From assembly GCF_003391395.1 (NCBI RefSeq), contig NZ_CP024190.1, positions 4,526,001 to 4,590,000 on the forward strand: a stretch of 64,000 nucleotides of DNA. The letters are read 5' to 3'. Both the position numbers and the translations under genes were made by a program. Each line of letters starts with the position of its first letter. Positions within the stretch are counted from its first letter, which is position 1. Source of the stretch: Mycobacterium marinum. Its GTDB lineage: Bacteria; Actinomycetota; Actinomycetes; Mycobacteriales; Mycobacteriaceae. The notes under the pieces are model-generated. The model was given only the letters and a program-made list of their open reading frames with translations, was not told the DNA's origin and made no database searches. Positions 1 through 9,704 of the stretch are shown in pieces.

Positions 1-1027
1 CCAATACGCCGGCATGGGCGCACAGCTTTATCGTCAACACCCCGTTTTCACTACCGCTATCGATGCGTGCGACGCCGAGTTACGCCCCTATACGGGATGG
101 TCTGTGCGCGATGTGATCTGCCTGGACCCCGACGCGCCCTCGCTTGAACTGGTAGAAGTGATCCAGCCAGTCTTGTTCGCGGTGATGATCGCGCTAGCCG
201 AAACATTACGCGGCTACGGGATTGTGCCTGATGCAGTGATCGGGCATTCCCAAGGGGAAATCGCCGCCGCGTACATCGCTGGGGCGTTGTCCCTCGCCGA
301 GGCCGCCAAAGTGGTGGCCCTACGCAGTGCGGCACTTGCGCAGCTGGCCGGCACCGGAACGATGGCTTCGGTCCTGCTCAGCCCCGAAGACCTACGCCCA
401 CTGCTGCAGCCATGGAACACCCAGATCAGCATCGCGGCGATCAACGGCCCGGCGCACACCATCATCAGCGGCGATACCGCCGCGGTCGACCAATTTATCG
501 GTACCTGCGAGGACGGCGGCGTCCAGATACGACCCATAGCGGTGGACTACGCCTCGCACTCCGCTCACGTAGAGCGCCTGCGTGAACACCTGCTCCACGA
601 ATTAGCTGACCTCAACCCCCAACCAGCACGCATCCCGCTGTACTCCACCGTCGCCAGCGAGCTATCCGAACACCCGCTAGACACCACCGCCATGGACGCC
701 GACTACTGGTATCGCAACCTACGCGAACCAGTCGAGTTCTATAGCTGTGTAGCGCAACTGCTGGCCCACAGCGAGCGCGTGTTTGTGGAACTGTCCCCGC
801 ACCCGGTACTGGCATCAGCACTCACCGACGCATTAGCCGACACTGGCCAGCTCACTCAATCAGCGGTAGTGACAACGTTGCGTCGGGACCGTCCCGACAT
901 GGATATGGTGGCCAACGCAATCGCGAACTTGCACGTCCACGGCCACAGCCCGTCATGGCAAAAGATCTACCCCGGCGCTACCACGGTGGAATTACCCACC
1001 TACCCATTCCAGCGCCGCCGCTACTGG
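1..1027 (+). repeat. AT-domain repeat, copy 1
   Basis: This stretch encodes AT1 and matches nt 4639-5665 base for base wherever I compared them, at a constant offset of 4638. The match ends abruptly after the shared codons for RRRYW, where copy 1 reads ttggcg and copy 2 reads ctagac. The 5' limit is cut by the window. Such identity between modules suggests recent duplication or gene conversion. Confidence 0.93.
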
Positions 1028-4000
1028 TTGGCGGCGCCCACTCCCACCCCTGCCACTGTCAGTGATCCTGCTGAAGTTGCGCTGTGGGACGCCGTCAATG
1101 ACGACGCGGTCGACACGGTCGCTCAGGTATTGAGGATCGACAATGCCCAAAGCATCGTGTCGCTGGGACCTGTGGTACGAGCCCTGCGTGAATGGCGTAA
1201 AGAACTAAGGGACCGGTCGGCAGTTGACCAACTGCGTTATCAGGTCGGCTGGCGAAACGTTACTCCCAATACGTTCCCGCAGACTCGCCGGCGGTGGCTG
1301 GTTTTAACCCTTCCCGAGCAATCTGACGATGTGTGGGTCGCCGGCTTTTCAGCGCGATCCGCGGACTCTGTCGCAATGCTAACCATTGACCCGCACATGC
1401 TCGATAGGCATTCTCTAGCTGCCCTACTGGCCGACGAAGCCACCCGAAATAAATGCGATGGCATTGTTTCTTTCATGGCCCTACACGAGCGGACAGATCA
1501 AGACTTTCCTGGAATATCAACGGCCCTATTGTCGACGCTTCATATTGTGCAATCCTATGGCGACTCCAGACTTGATCTACCATTATGGGTAATCACCCAA
1601 GGCGGGGCACAAGTCAACCCAGACGACGTTTTAACGCCCAGCCAGTCAGCGGTTTGGGGGCTAGGGCAGTCGGCTTGCCTCGAACATCCCACCTGGTGGG
1701 GCGGGCTTGTCGATCTGCCGGTGAGTCCAACACCACAAGATTTCAACCGCCTGCAAGCCATCTTGACCTGCCAGCAATCGGAAGACCAACTCGCAATACG
1801 CGCGGCCGGTGTGAGCGCCCGACGACTCCACAAAGCCTCGCTACCGCAAGCTCGCATGCGTACTTGGAAAGTATCGGGAACTGCTCTTGTCACCGGCGTC
1901 ACAGGCCATCTAGGTCAGCACATTGCCCGCTGGCTAGCGCAGGCCGGAACCAGCCATCTTGTCCTGCTCAGCCGTACCGCTGCAGAACACCCGCAGGTAG
2001 CCGAGTTGGAAAAAGAGCTCAACTCCGCGGGAATAACCACGACGTCGATATCGGTCGATGTGACCGATCGAGACGCTTTAGCCGCCGTTGTCGCCCAAAC
2101 ACGCACTGAACATGGACCAATCCACACGGTCGTGCACGCCGCAGCTCATATCGGGCTGGTCACCACTACCGAAACAACGATTGACGAATTCACCAAATCT
2201 TTCGCCGCCAAAGCACTGGGCGCGGAAAATTTGATAGCCGTTCTGGAAGATCAGCCACCACAAACGTTCATCATGTTCTCTTCAGCGGCGGCAACGTGGG
2301 GCGGTACCCGCCAAGGTGCATACGCGGCCGCTAACGCTTATATCGAAGCACTCGTAACGCGGTTACGCGGTCGCGGTTGCCACGCTATAGCCCCAGCGTG
2401 GGGGGCCTGGACAGACGACAGAACAACATCGCAAGAAGTTGTGGGATATTTCAGCCGCATCGGGCTTCATCAAATATCCCCCGATATCGCCTTCGCCGCA
2501 CTTCAACAATCCCTCGACGTAGACGACACCCTGATTACGATCGCCGATGTCGACTGGAGTCAATTCCGAGACGTATTCACCACTACTGGCCGCGCCCACA
2601 CCCTACTGGCCGAGCTGGGCACCACCCAACCCCAGACAGCCGAAATTCCCGCCATCACCGAAAACTCCCACTACGCCGCACAGCTAGCCAAGCAAACCCC
2701 GCAGCAGCAATTGACGACGCTGATCGAGTTGGTGACCACTGTGACTGCCGCGGTATTAGCGCACCCCGACCCGGCAATGTTGGATCCCGACCTGTCCTTC
2801 AAGGACCTCGGCATCGACTCGCTGAGCGCGCTCGAGCTACGTAACACCTTGACTCGGGACACCGGCTTGACGTTGCCCGCGACGCTGGTCTTCGACCATC
2901 CCACCCCTACCACAGTCGCTGAACATCTGTTGGACCTGCTCAGCGGTGCGACCAGCCCGACCCTGGCCGTCGCCCCGACGCAAGTCGATCTGGATGCCCC
3001 GGTCGCAGTGGTGGGCATGGCGTGTCGTTTGCCTGGTGGCATCGAGTCGGCCGCGGGTTTGTGGGACGTGGTCAGCAATGGCATCGATGTGATGAGTGGC
3101 TTTCCCACCGATCGGGGCTGGGATGTGGCGGGACTGTTCGACCCCGATCCCGACGCAGTGGGCAAGACCTACACCCGCTACGGAGGATTTGTGGCGGACG
3201 TGGCCGGCTTTGATGCCGAATTTTTCGGGATCTCCGCGCGAGAAGCAATCACGATGGATCCTCAACAGCGGGTGCTGCTGGAAGTGTGTTGGCAAGCGCT
3301 GGAACACGCGGGCATCGACCCGACCACCCTGGAAGGCTCGAACACCGGAGTGTTCATCGGGATCGGGGCGCAGAGCTACGTGAGTGCCCATTCCGGCGTT
3401 GAGGGTTACGCCCTAACAGGCGCCTCCACCAGTGTGGCCTCGGGCCGGGTGGCTTATGTGTTGGGGTTGCAAGGCCCAGCAATCACGGTAGACACCGCAT
3501 GTTCGTCGTCGCTGGTAGCAACCCATCTAGCATGTCAATCCCTGCGTAACGGCGAATCCAGCCTGGCTCTTGCCGGTGGAGCCACGATCATGGCCACACC
3601 CGCGCCGTTTATCGAGTTCGCTCGGCAACGCGGACTGGCCGCCGATGGACGGTGCAAAGCGTTCGCAGCCGCCGCCGATGGGACCGGCTGGGGCGAAGGT
3701 GCTGCAGTCCTGGTGTTGGAACGTCTAAGCGACGCACGCCGAAATCGCCATCCAGTACTTGCCGTCATCGCGGGATCAGCAGTCAACCAAGACGGCGCAT
3801 CAAACGGACTGAGCGCCCCCAACGGGCCAGCCCAACAACGTGTTATCGCTCAGGCGGCCGCCAACGCGGGAATTGCCCTGGACCAGGTCGATGTGGTCGA
3901 AGCCCACGGCACCGGCACAACCTTGGGTGATCCGATCGAGGCCGGCGCGCTAATCGCCACCTACGGCACCCACCGCGATCCCGAGCATCCCCTGTGGCTG

Positions 4001-7000
4001 GGATCGGTGAAATCCAACATCGGACACACCCAACACGCGGCCGGCGCCGCCGGACTGATCAAAATGATCCAAGCCCTCAACCACGCCGTCTTACCCGCCA
4101 CCCTGCACATCGATCAACCCAGTCCGCACATCGACTGGTCAACCGGCACCGTGCAATTACTGACCGAGGCAACGCCCTGGCCCAAGACTGAGCATCTTCG
4201 CACCGCAGCGGTTTCGGCCTTCGGGGTCAGCGGCACCAACGCACACCTGATCGTGCAGCAACCCCCACCAGAAGCGCCGGAAACCATTGCCGACCCCGAA
4301 ACCACACAGCTTCCTCAACAGCCTCTATTACACATTTGGCCGGTATCAGCACATACTCCCGCAGCGTTGACAGCTCAAGCACAGCAACTTAGCGAATACC
4401 TCACCCACCACGAAGACCTAAGCCTTACCGATCTGGCCCACAGCCTGGCCACCACCCGTACCCATCACCCCTACCGCGCGGCTGTGACCGTACCCGGTGA
4501 CACCGACAACACCCGCGACGACCTTCTGGCAGGTCTACACTCCCTAGCCGCCAACCAATCCCACCCAGGAGTGACCTACCACCACTACCGGCTAGGCCAG
4601 GCCGGTAAAACAGTGTTCGTTTTCCCCGGCCAGGGCAGCCAATACGCCGGCATGGGCGCACAGCTTTATCGTCAACACCCCGTTTTCACTACCGCTATCG
4701 ATGCGTGCGACGCCGAGTTACGCCCCTATACGGGATGGTCTGTGCGCGATGTGATCTGCCTGGACCCCGACGCGCCCTCGCTTGAACTGGTAGAAGTGAT
4801 CCAGCCAGTCTTGTTCGCGGTGATGATCGCGCTAGCCGAAACATTACGCGGCTACGGGATTGTGCCTGATGCAGTGATCGGGCATTCCCAAGGGGAAATC
4901 GCCGCCGCGTACATCGCTGGGGCGTTGTCCCTCGCCGAGGCCGCCAAAGTGGTGGCCCTACGCAGTGCGGCACTTGCGCAGCTGGCCGGCACCGGAACGA
5001 TGGCTTCGGTCCTGCTCAGCCCCGAAGACCTACGCCCACTGCTGCAGCCATGGAACACCCAGATCAGCATCGCGGCGATCAACGGCCCGGCGCACACCAT
5101 CATCAGCGGCGATACCGCCGCGGTCGACCAATTTATCGGTACCTGCGAGGACGGCGGCGTCCAGATACGACCCATAGCGGTGGACTACGCCTCGCACTCC
5201 GCTCACGTAGAGCGCCTGCGTGAACACCTGCTCCACGAATTAGCTGACCTCAACCCCCAACCAGCACGCATCCCGCTGTACTCCACCGTCGCCAGCGAGC
5301 TATCCGAACACCCGCTAGACACCACCGCCATGGACGCCGACTACTGGTATCGCAACCTACGCGAACCAGTCGAGTTCTATAGCTGTGTAGCGCAACTGCT
5401 GGCCCACAGCGAGCGCGTGTTTGTGGAACTGTCCCCGCACCCGGTACTGGCATCAGCACTCACCGACGCATTAGCCGACACTGGCCAGCTCACTCAATCA
5501 GCGGTAGTGACAACGTTGCGTCGGGACCGTCCCGACATGGATATGGTGGCCAACGCAATCGCGAACTTGCACGTCCACGGCCACAGCCCGTCATGGCAAA
5601 AGATCTACCCCGGCGCTACCACGGTGGAATTACCCACCTACCCATTCCAGCGCCGCCGCTACTGGCTAGACCCCGCCCCCCGAGCAGATGTCGGCGCCGC
5701 CGGACTCGATCAACCTGAGCATCCCCTGCTGGGAGCAGTCACCGAACTAGCAGATCAAGACCAAATTGTGCTCAGCGGACGACTGTCCACCAGCGCGCAC
5801 CGCTGGCTAACGGGCCACCAACTCGGCGACACGGCGGTACTGCCCGTGACCGCACTCATTGACATGGCCCTCTACGCCGGCGAACACACCGGCTGCCCCA
5901 CCATCGACGAACTCGTCCTACAAACCCCACTCACCCTCACCCCCGACGCCGCCACCGATCTACAAATCAGCGTGACCGCCCCCGACGAACAAAACCGGCG
6001 AACATTTAGCGTCCACGCCCGCACCAGTGAACACCCACACCAGCACAGCACCTGGGTCTTGCACGCCAGCGGAACACTGAGCAACCACCGGTCCCGCATG
6101 CTTTCCCCGACAACACCCTTCACCGCGAGGCCAACCCTCAATGCTGTTGATCAAGAAGGCTTCTACGAGGAGCTCGCTCAACACGGCGTGTGCTACAACG
6201 GCGCGTTTCGCGCACTGCACAGTCTCGAAAACGACCCCACCGATACCAACACCACTTGCGCGGAAGTCGCCCTACCCGCCGACACCGATGTCGACGGCTA
6301 CGGCATCCACCCCGCCCTACTCGATGCCGCCTTGCAGCCTCTCGCTGCCGCCTTGACCGACACCGATGCCTCTCCCGCGCCAACCCCACGGATGCCCTTC
6401 GCGATTACCGGAGTGAACCTCCATGCGACCGGGGCTCGCCGGCTACTCGTCCAACTCACCGCGACTGGCGCCGACACCTTCAGCCTGCATGCCACTGACC
6501 CGGCCGGAGCGACGGTGATCACCATCAACGCGCTCACCCTACGTGCGCTACCCGATACTGGCAGCCTGCAACCCACCGGGATCTCACGCCGAGGGTTGCT
6601 CCAGCTGACCTGGCCTGTACTACCCCCCGACACACTCTCGACCGCGCCAGTATTGCCACCGTTAGCGCTCGTCAGCTCTTACCCCGACGACCTTGCCTCC
6701 ACGTTGGGCCAATCGACTCAATGCGCCGTCTACACCGATCTAGCAGCAGTACAGCCCTGCCCACCAGTGGTGCTCTGGGACCTCACCACCTCCCAACCAA
6801 CCCAGGGCGACCTCCTGCACCGGGTGCATACCCTGACCCAACACACCCTGGCCGGGCTACAAAACTGGCTGAACCGCCCCGACACCACCGACACCCATCT
6901 CGTCGTCCTGACCCGCCACGCCATCACCACCAGCCCCGATGACCTGGCCCCCGACCCCGCCCAAGCCGCAACCGCCGCCCTAATCCACACCACCCAAAAC

Positions 7001-8506
7001 GAACACCCCAACCGCATCACCCTCATCGACATCGACAACACCCCCACCACCGCCCAGACGCTAACCAACGTCTTGGCCACCCTGACCAACCCCACCTCAG
7101 CCCCCACCGAACCCCAACTCGCCCTACGCCACGGCACCCCCCACACCCCCCGACTCACCCCCACCACAGCCGAGACCACCACCACCACCTCACCCCCCGT
7201 GGAATTCGACCCCGCGGGCACGGTGCTCATTACCGGCGGCACCGGCATGTTGGGCGCCGTATTTGCCGAACACATGATTGCCCAATACGGGGCACGGCAT
7301 CTGCTGCTGGTCTCTCGCAGCGGCCCAGACGCACCAGGAGCCGACAACCTTTACCAACGACTCACCCAACTCGGCGCCCAAATCACCATCACCGCGTGTG
7401 ACACCAGCGACCCCACCCAACTCGCCACACTGTTGGCCAATATCCCCAGCGAACAACCGCTACGGGCGGTCATCCACACCGCCGCCGTCCTGCATGACGC
7501 TGTACTCACCGAACTAAGCCCCGACCAACTCGACACGGTATTAACCGCCAAAGCCGACACCGCCTGGCATCTCCATCAGCTCACCGCCCACATCGATCTC
7601 GACGCATTCGTCATGTTCTCCGCGGCCGCAGCGGTACTCGGCGCACCGGGGCTAGCGAATTACGCGGCAGCGAACGCCTTCCTCGACGCACTAGCCCACC
7701 ACCGTCACCACCATGGCTTGCCCGCCACCAGCCTGGCCTGGGGCTACTGGCAAACACCCGGGATAGCAGCACACCTCGACACGGTGAATCAGGCCCGCTT
7801 CACCCGCAACCTGATCCCCATCACCACCGAACACGGCCTCGCCCTATTCGACGCTGCTCTCGTCTCCCGACAACCTCACTTGGTCCCAGCCCCCCTCAAC
7901 ACCCGAACCCTGGCCCGCCACGCCCGCCAAGGTGTCCTACCCGCAATTCTGTCCGCACTTACCAACATGCGCCGACACGCCACAATCGGCAGCGCGGAGA
8001 CGTTGACCGCGCAACTCGCCACTCAAACCCCGGAACAACAGTTGGCCACACTGACCAGGTTGGTCACTACCGCAACCGCCGCGGTGTTGGCTCACCCCGA
8101 CCCGGCCACACTCGAGCCCGACCTCCCCTTCAAAGATCTCGGAATTGACTCACTAACTGCCCTAGAACTACGCAACACCTTGACCCGAGACACCGGCGCA
8201 TCCCTACCCGCCACCTTGGTTTTCGATCACCCCACCCCTAGCGCTATCGCCCAATACCTGAACATTCAACTATCGGGAAACAGCACCATTAGCCGGGCCC
8301 AGGATCCAGAAGAGATCGAAATGCAGAACCTCATCGCAAAAATCCCAACACAACAACTCATAAGATCCGGGATTCTCAACACTCTCCGTGAAATTGCCGA
8401 TAGTGAGCATTCCTCACACACCAACGAAAGACACGACAACGTGGCGACGATGAACCTTGATCAACTCCTCACCGCTCTAGGCGACCAAAAGGGAATACAA
8501 ATATGA
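1..8506 (+). CDS. Modular type I polyketide synthase (3' part; AT-KR-ACP / KS-AT-DH-KR-ACP)
   Basis: The gene is open from the first base of the window and its 5' end lies outside. Residue numbers count from the Met at nt 14. Domains in order: AT1 (about 1-338, GHSQGE and YASH motifs); a structural region and KR1 (about 390-860, TGVTGHLG near 622, then SSAAATWGG and YAAANAY); ACP1 (LGIDSL near 931); KS (about 995-1420, TACSSS, EAHGTGT, SNIGHT); AT2 (about 1536-1884); DH (about 1893-2185, His in HQLGDTAVLP and Asp in DAALQ); KR2 (TGGTGMLG near 2401); ACP2 (LGIDSL near 2708); and a 75-residue tail that resembles a C-terminal docking domain. There is no ER or thioesterase, so the chain is handed to another protein. 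YASH with GHSQG predicts methylmalonyl-CoA for both ATs. KR1 carries the A-type Trp and KR2 looks B-type. The stop overlaps an ATG (ATGA). The product is unknown. Confidence 0.95.
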   Translation, partial: QYAGMGAQLYRQHPVFTTAIDACDAELRPYTGWSVRDVICLDPDAPSLELVEVIQPVLFAVMIALAETLRGYGIVPDAVIGHSQGEIAAAYIAGALSLAEAAKVVALRSAALAQLAGTGTMASVLLSPEDLRPLLQPWNTQISIAAINGPAHTIISGDTAAVDQFIGTCEDGGVQIRPIAVDYASHSAHVERLREHLLHELADLNPQPARIPLYSTVASELSEHPLDTTAMDADYWYRNLREPVEFYSCVAQLLAHSERVFVELSPHPVLASALTDALADTGQLTQSAVVTTLRRDRPDMDMVANAIANLHVHGHSPSWQKIYPGATTVELPTYPFQRRRYWLAAPTPTPATVSDPAEVALWDAVNDDAVDTVAQVLRIDNAQSIVSLGPVVRALREWRKELRDRSAVDQLRYQVGWRNVTPNTFPQTRRRWLVLTLPEQSDDVWVAGFSARSADSVAMLTIDPHMLDRHSLAALLADEATRNKCDGIVSFMALHERTDQDFPGISTALLSTLHIVQSYGDSRLDLPLWVITQGGAQVNPDDVLTPSQSAVWGLGQSACLEHPTWWGGLVDLPVSPTPQDFNRLQAILTCQQSEDQLAIRAAGVSARRLHKASLPQARMRTWKVSGTALVTGVTGHLGQHIARWLAQAGTSHLVLLSRTAAEHPQVAELEKELNSAGITTTSISVDVTDRDALAAVVAQTRTEHGPIHTVVHAAAHIGLVTTTETTIDEFTKSFAAKALGAENLIAVLEDQPPQTFIMFSSAAATWGGTRQGAYAAANAYIEALVTRLRGRGCHAIAPAWGAWTDDRTTSQEVVGYFSRIGLHQISPDIAFAALQQSLDVDDTLITIADVDWSQFRDVFTTTGRAHTLLAELGTTQPQTAEIPAITENSHYAAQLAKQTPQQQLTTLIELVTTVTAAVLAHPDPAMLDPDLSFKDLGIDSLSALELRNTLTRDTGLTLPATLVFDHPTPTTVAEHLLDLLSGATSPTLAVAPTQVDLDAPVAVVGMACRLPGGIESAAGLWDVVSNGIDVMSGFPTDRGWDVAGLFDPDPDAVGKTYTRYGGFVADVAGFDAEFFGISAREAITMDPQQRVLLEVCWQALEHAGIDPTTLEGSNTGVFIGIGAQSYVSAHSGVEGYALTGASTSVASGRVAYVLGLQGPAITVDTACSSSLVATHLACQSLRNGESSLALAGGATIMATPAPFIEFARQRGLAADGRCKAFAAAADGTGWGEGAAVLVLERLSDARRNRHPVLAVIAGSAVNQDGASNGLSAPNGPAQQRVIAQAAANAGIALDQVDVVEAHGTGTTLGDPIEAGALIATYGTHRDPEHPLWLGSVKSNIGHTQHAAGAAGLIKMIQALNHAVLPATLHIDQPSPHIDWSTGTVQLLTEATPWPKTEHLRTAAVSAFGVSGTNAHLIVQQPPPEAPETIADPETTQLPQQPLLHIWPVSAHTPAALTAQAQQLSEYLTHHEDLSLTDLAHSLATTRTHHPYRAAVTVPGDTDNTRDDLLAGLHSLAANQSHPGVTYHHYRLGQAGKTVFVFPGQGSQYAGMGAQLYRQHPVFTTAIDACDAELRPYTGWSVRDVICLDPDAPSLELVEVIQPVLFAVMIALAETLRGYGIVPDAVIGHSQGEIAAAYIAGALSLAEAAKVVALRSAALAQLAGTGTMASVLLSPEDLRPLLQPWNTQISIAAINGPAHTIISGDTAAVDQFIGTCEDGGVQIRPIAVDYASHSAHVERLREHLLHELADLNPQPARIPLYSTVASELSEHPLDTTAMDADYWYRNLREPVEFYSCVAQLLAHSERVFVELSPHPVLASALTDALADTGQLTQSAVVTTLRRDRPDMDMVANAIANLHVHGHSPSWQKIYPGATTVELPTYPFQRRRYWLDPAPRADVGAAGLDQPEHPLLGAVTELADQDQIVLSGRLSTSAHRWLTGHQLGDTAVLPVTALIDMALYAGEHTGCPTIDELVLQTPLTLTPDAATDLQISVTAPDEQNRRTFSVHARTSEHPHQHSTWVLHASGTLSNHRSRMLSPTTPFTARPTLNAVDQEGFYEELAQHGVCYNGAFRALHSLENDPTDTNTTCAEVALPADTDVDGYGIHPALLDAALQPLAAALTDTDASPAPTPRMPFAITGVNLHATGARRLLVQLTATGADTFSLHATDPAGATVITINALTLRALPDTGSLQPTGISRRGLLQLTWPVLPPDTLSTAPVLPPLALVSSYPDDLASTLGQSTQCAVYTDLAAVQPCPPVVLWDLTTSQPTQGDLLHRVHTLTQHTLAGLQNWLNRPDTTDTHLVVLTRHAITTSPDDLAPDPAQAATAALIHTTQNEHPNRITLIDIDNTPTTAQTLTNVLATLTNPTSAPTEPQLALRHGTPHTPRLTPTTAETTTTTSPPVEFDPAGTVLITGGTGMLGAVFAEHMIAQYGARHLLLVSRSGPDAPGADNLYQRLTQLGAQITITACDTSDPTQLATLLANIPSEQPLRAVIHTAAVLHDAVLTELSPDQLDTVLTAKADTAWHLHQLTAHIDLDAFVMFSAAAAVLGAPGLANYAAANAFLDALAHHRHHHGLPATSLAWGYWQTPGIAAHLDTVNQARFTRNLIPITTEHGLALFDAALVSRQPHLVPAPLNTRTLARHARQGVLPAILSALTNMRRHATIGSAETLTAQLATQTPEQQLATLTRLVTTATAAVLAHPDPATLEPDLPFKDLGIDSLTALELRNTLTRDTGASLPATLVFDHPTPSAIAQYLNIQLSGNSTISRAQDPEEIEMQNLIAKIPTQQLIRSGILNTLREIADSEHSSHTNERHDNVATMNLDQLLTALGDQKGIQI
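4639..5665 (+). repeat. AT-domain repeat, copy 2
   Basis: Second copy of the AT segment inside the same PKS gene. The codons just before it (KTVFVFPGQGS) cannot be compared because copy 1 runs out of the window, so the true repeat may begin further left. The flanking linkers differ completely: a KR linker follows copy 1 and a DH follows copy 2. Confidence 0.93.
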
Positions 8507-8532
8507 CCACTGAACTTAACAGGGTGAGGTGA
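8503..8532 (+). pseudogene. Stub of a gene downstream of the PKS (9 codons)
   Basis: An ATG overlaps the PKS stop as ATGA, the usual signature of translational coupling in this window. It reads MTTELNRVR and stops at 8530-8532, inside the start of an inverted-repeat element. The PKS ends with a docking-like tail and no thioesterase, so a following PKS gene is expected here. The reading that this is the beheaded remnant of that gene is inference. The ATGA overlap could also be chance. Confidence 0.35.
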
Positions 8533-8627
8533 GCCCGTTGTAGTGGACCAGTCGTTGTGGGGCTTTGTTGCCCGGGTTTTCGGGCAGGAAGAATCAACGA
8601 TGACCGGACCACAACAACAGGCTCACC
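8528..8627. repeat. Imperfect inverted-repeat element (MITE-like or large hairpin)
   Basis: The left arm 8528-8557 starts ggtgagcccgttgtagtgg and the right arm 8595-8627, read on the minus strand, starts ggtgagcctgttgttgtgg. About 23 of the first 27 positions match, with a 3-nt bulge near the inner end. Between the arms lies a smaller hairpin, tgcccg-ggtttt-cgggca (about 8569-8586). The element holds no transposase. It could be a miniature transposable element, two remnant IS ends, or a structured terminator for the PKS transcript. Confidence 0.6.
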
Positions 8628-9097
8628 ACCATGTTGATTGGCGGTGGAGCAGGATGGCGATTCACTTGTTTGCTGATCCAAATCGTATGATCGGGACCTT
8701 CGCAGTTCAGAGTGCATCGACGGGTGAATGCAGAGCGCTGCTGCGCGTAGCGGCGCACACCGATGGTCGGACTTGGCTCGAATTAGCTTCTCCAGGGCGC
8801 GTCGCTCGCCACCGTGCTGATCGAAGACTCCGCGGGCCGGTTGAGGTTGGGAGTGCGCGAATGCCGGCTAAACTACATTGTGCGGCAGAATAGTACGGTG
8901 CTGCGAGGCACCGAAGGCCGCTCCTACCCCCGCTGCAGCGGGGAAGAAGAAATAGCGGAATGGGTTGCTACAGTTAGCGTCGCCTCGGTTGATTCCATTT
9001 TCTTCGAATCAAAACGGTTCCCCGGGCATTTTAGTTTTCGAAAAGCAGTCATAACCACCGGTGCACGCAGGCCACCCAGCGACCGATACGGCAAGGG
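8533..9097. other. Gene-poor junction between PKS and mobA
   Basis: No credible gene is seen here. Reading frames are short, lack ribosome-binding sites and give low-complexity translations unlike known proteins. Base composition becomes more AT-rich around 8980-9060. The stretch sits between convergent genes (PKS on plus, mobA on minus) and contains the inverted-repeat element at its left end. It probably marks the junction between the PKS insertion and the conserved kor/mobA backbone. Confidence 0.6.
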
Positions 9098-9703
9098 TCA
9101 GTGTCCGGGCCGCACCGGTGTGGGCAGGTCCGCGGCAGTGTTGACATTGGCCAGCGGCGCAGAGTCCGACATCACGATCCGTTGCGTATCCGAACTGTCG
9201 GCCAGAGCGCTCATCTTGCGCTCGCCCGCGGCGACGAGCGCGTCGACCCGCTCGGCGAGATCGGTCCGGTATATCGCCGCCAGATAGTGGCTGCGGCCGT
9301 CCCACGGCAGCACCACCTCGGCGTCGGTCTCAATAGCGCTGCGCACCAGATCATCGATCAGATCCACCGTCAGCTTGGGCATGTCGACGGCACACACGAA
9401 GGCAAACCGAACGCCGGCCTCTGCGGCCGCACGCAGGCCACGTCCGGTCGCCGGCAGCGGTCCCAACCCGCGCAATTCGTCGCGCAGCACGGGAACCTGC
9501 AGCGGCGGTAGCGGCTGCCCCTGGGCTGCCATCACAAAGACGGGCTCGCAGCGTTGCCCGACAATGCCGAGCACGTGCTCCACCATTGTCGTGCTGCCAC
9601 CGGGCAGCACCAGTGTGGCTTTGTCACGTCCCATTCGCCGGGATTCTCCCCCGGCTAGGACGACCCCTGCCAACGACACGGCGTCCGACTCGCGTCCGGC
9701 CAT
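9098..9703 (-). CDS. mobA: Molybdenum cofactor guanylyltransferase MobA
   Basis: 201 residues, the length I expect for mycobacterial MobA. It transfers GMP from GTP to molybdopterin to make the guanine-dinucleotide cofactor in the cytosol. The N-terminus carries the nucleotidyltransferase signature LAGGESRRMGRDKA, followed by VLRDELRGLGPL and the metal-site region FVCAVDMPKL. The ATG at 9703 is chosen because the signature must lie near the N-terminus and because it sits one base after the korB stop, so mobA is last in a korA-korB-mobA transcript. The reading frame continues upstream of this ATG inside korB, but that part is a shadow. Confidence 0.92.
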   Translation of the reverse strand: MAGRESDAVSLAGVVLAGGESRRMGRDKATLVLPGGSTTMVEHVLGIVGQRCEPVFVMAAQGQPLPPLQVPVLRDELRGLGPLPATGRGLRAAAEAGVRFAFVCAVDMPKLTVDLIDDLVRSAIETDAEVVLPWDGRSHYLAAIYRTDLAERVDALVAAGERKMSALADSSDTQRIVMSDSAPLANVNTAADLPTPVRPGH

Positions 9704-9704
9704 C

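Noticed and set aside
8543..9287. Plus-strand frames between PKS and mobA
   Set aside because: They have no ribosome-binding sites, cross the mobA 3' end and resemble no family.
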